Position numbers and translations under genes: made by a program
Notes under the pieces: model-generated
Database searches by the model: none
Told to the model about the DNA's origin: nothing
What the model saw: only the letters and a program-made list of their open reading frames with translations
Part shown: piece by piece, positions 5,926-5,961 of the stretch
Layout: the number at the start of each line of letters is the position of its first letter
Position numbering within the stretch: the first letter of the stretch is position 1
Assembly (NCBI GenBank): GCA_017559555.1
Contig: JAFYRH010000263.1
Location: 1-5,961 of the forward strand
Source: Clostridia bacterium
GTDB taxonomy: Bacteria > Bacillota > Clostridia > Oscillospirales > CAG-272
Reading direction: 5' to 3'
DNA: 5,961 bases

Positions 5926-5961
5926 ATGGTAAATTTGCCCTATAAAAAACCAAGGTGTGAC
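5926..5961 (+). CDS. Possible start of a downstream gene (3' partial, 12 codons)
   Basis: ATG at the element's right border opens a frame reading MVNLPYKKPRCD to the window edge without a stop. Support comes only from the nearby GGGGAAG and from the orphan AGGAGG upstream of the element. Twelve codons are too few to assign a family, and the frame may be accidental. Confidence 0.25.
   Translation, partial: MVNLPYKKPRCD

Noticed and set aside
5762..5934. TAAAT (5762-5766 and 5930-5934) as a five-base target duplication around the element
   Set aside because: The right copy lies several bases outside the terminal repeat and would be placed asymmetrically; flanking TA fits the repeat ends better.

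Overview
The window looks like part of a chromosome or metagenomic contig from an anaerobic gut-type Bacillota (Clostridia). The evidence is indirect. The giant gene has the Cys/His-rich 'CxxCG' spacer repeats and the InlB-type beta-grasp repeat common in clostridial surface proteins. Promoter and Shine-Dalgarno signals are classical low-to-mid GC Gram-positive ones. The distal intergenic region carries a compact palindromic element whose ends resemble repeats I remember from clostridial genomes. No species can be named.

Layout, all on the + strand. (1) Positions 1-4148 hold the 3' portion (1381 codons visible) of a very large secreted multidomain protein. Its reading frame is open to the left edge, so the start and any signal peptide lie outside. 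Visible order: Cys-rich spacer, three ~100-residue OB-like repeats separated by two Cys/His-rich spacers, a beta-sandwich-like region, a sialidase-type BNR/Asp-box propeller, one InlB/Listeria-Bacteroides beta-grasp repeat, and a C-terminal endonuclease/exonuclease/phosphatase (EEP, DNase I-like) domain with its catalytic motifs intact. It ends in a strong intrinsic terminator. (2) A consensus promoter at 4276-4304 drives a two-gene unit: a flavin reductase-like FMN-binding protein (4339-4905) and an HD-domain phosphohydrolase of the YpgQ/YedJ type (4905-5546), joined by a one-base TGATG overlap. (3) Positions 5547-5961 contain no confident gene. They hold an AT-rich imperfect palindrome, a 12-bp hairpin that may be the operon terminator, an orphan AGGAGG, and a ~155-bp TA-flanked palindromic element, followed by an ATG reading open to the right edge.

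How it fits together: the large protein probably acts outside the cell on host or community polymers (glycans through the propeller, nucleic acids or phosphoesters through the EEP domain). The two small genes are cytoplasmic housekeeping or redox functions with no evident link to it. The most unusual spot is the right end, where the palindromic element lies between an orphan Shine-Dalgarno sequence and a possible start codon, and itself carries a hairpin-embedded Shine-Dalgarno-like GGGGAAG next to that ATG.
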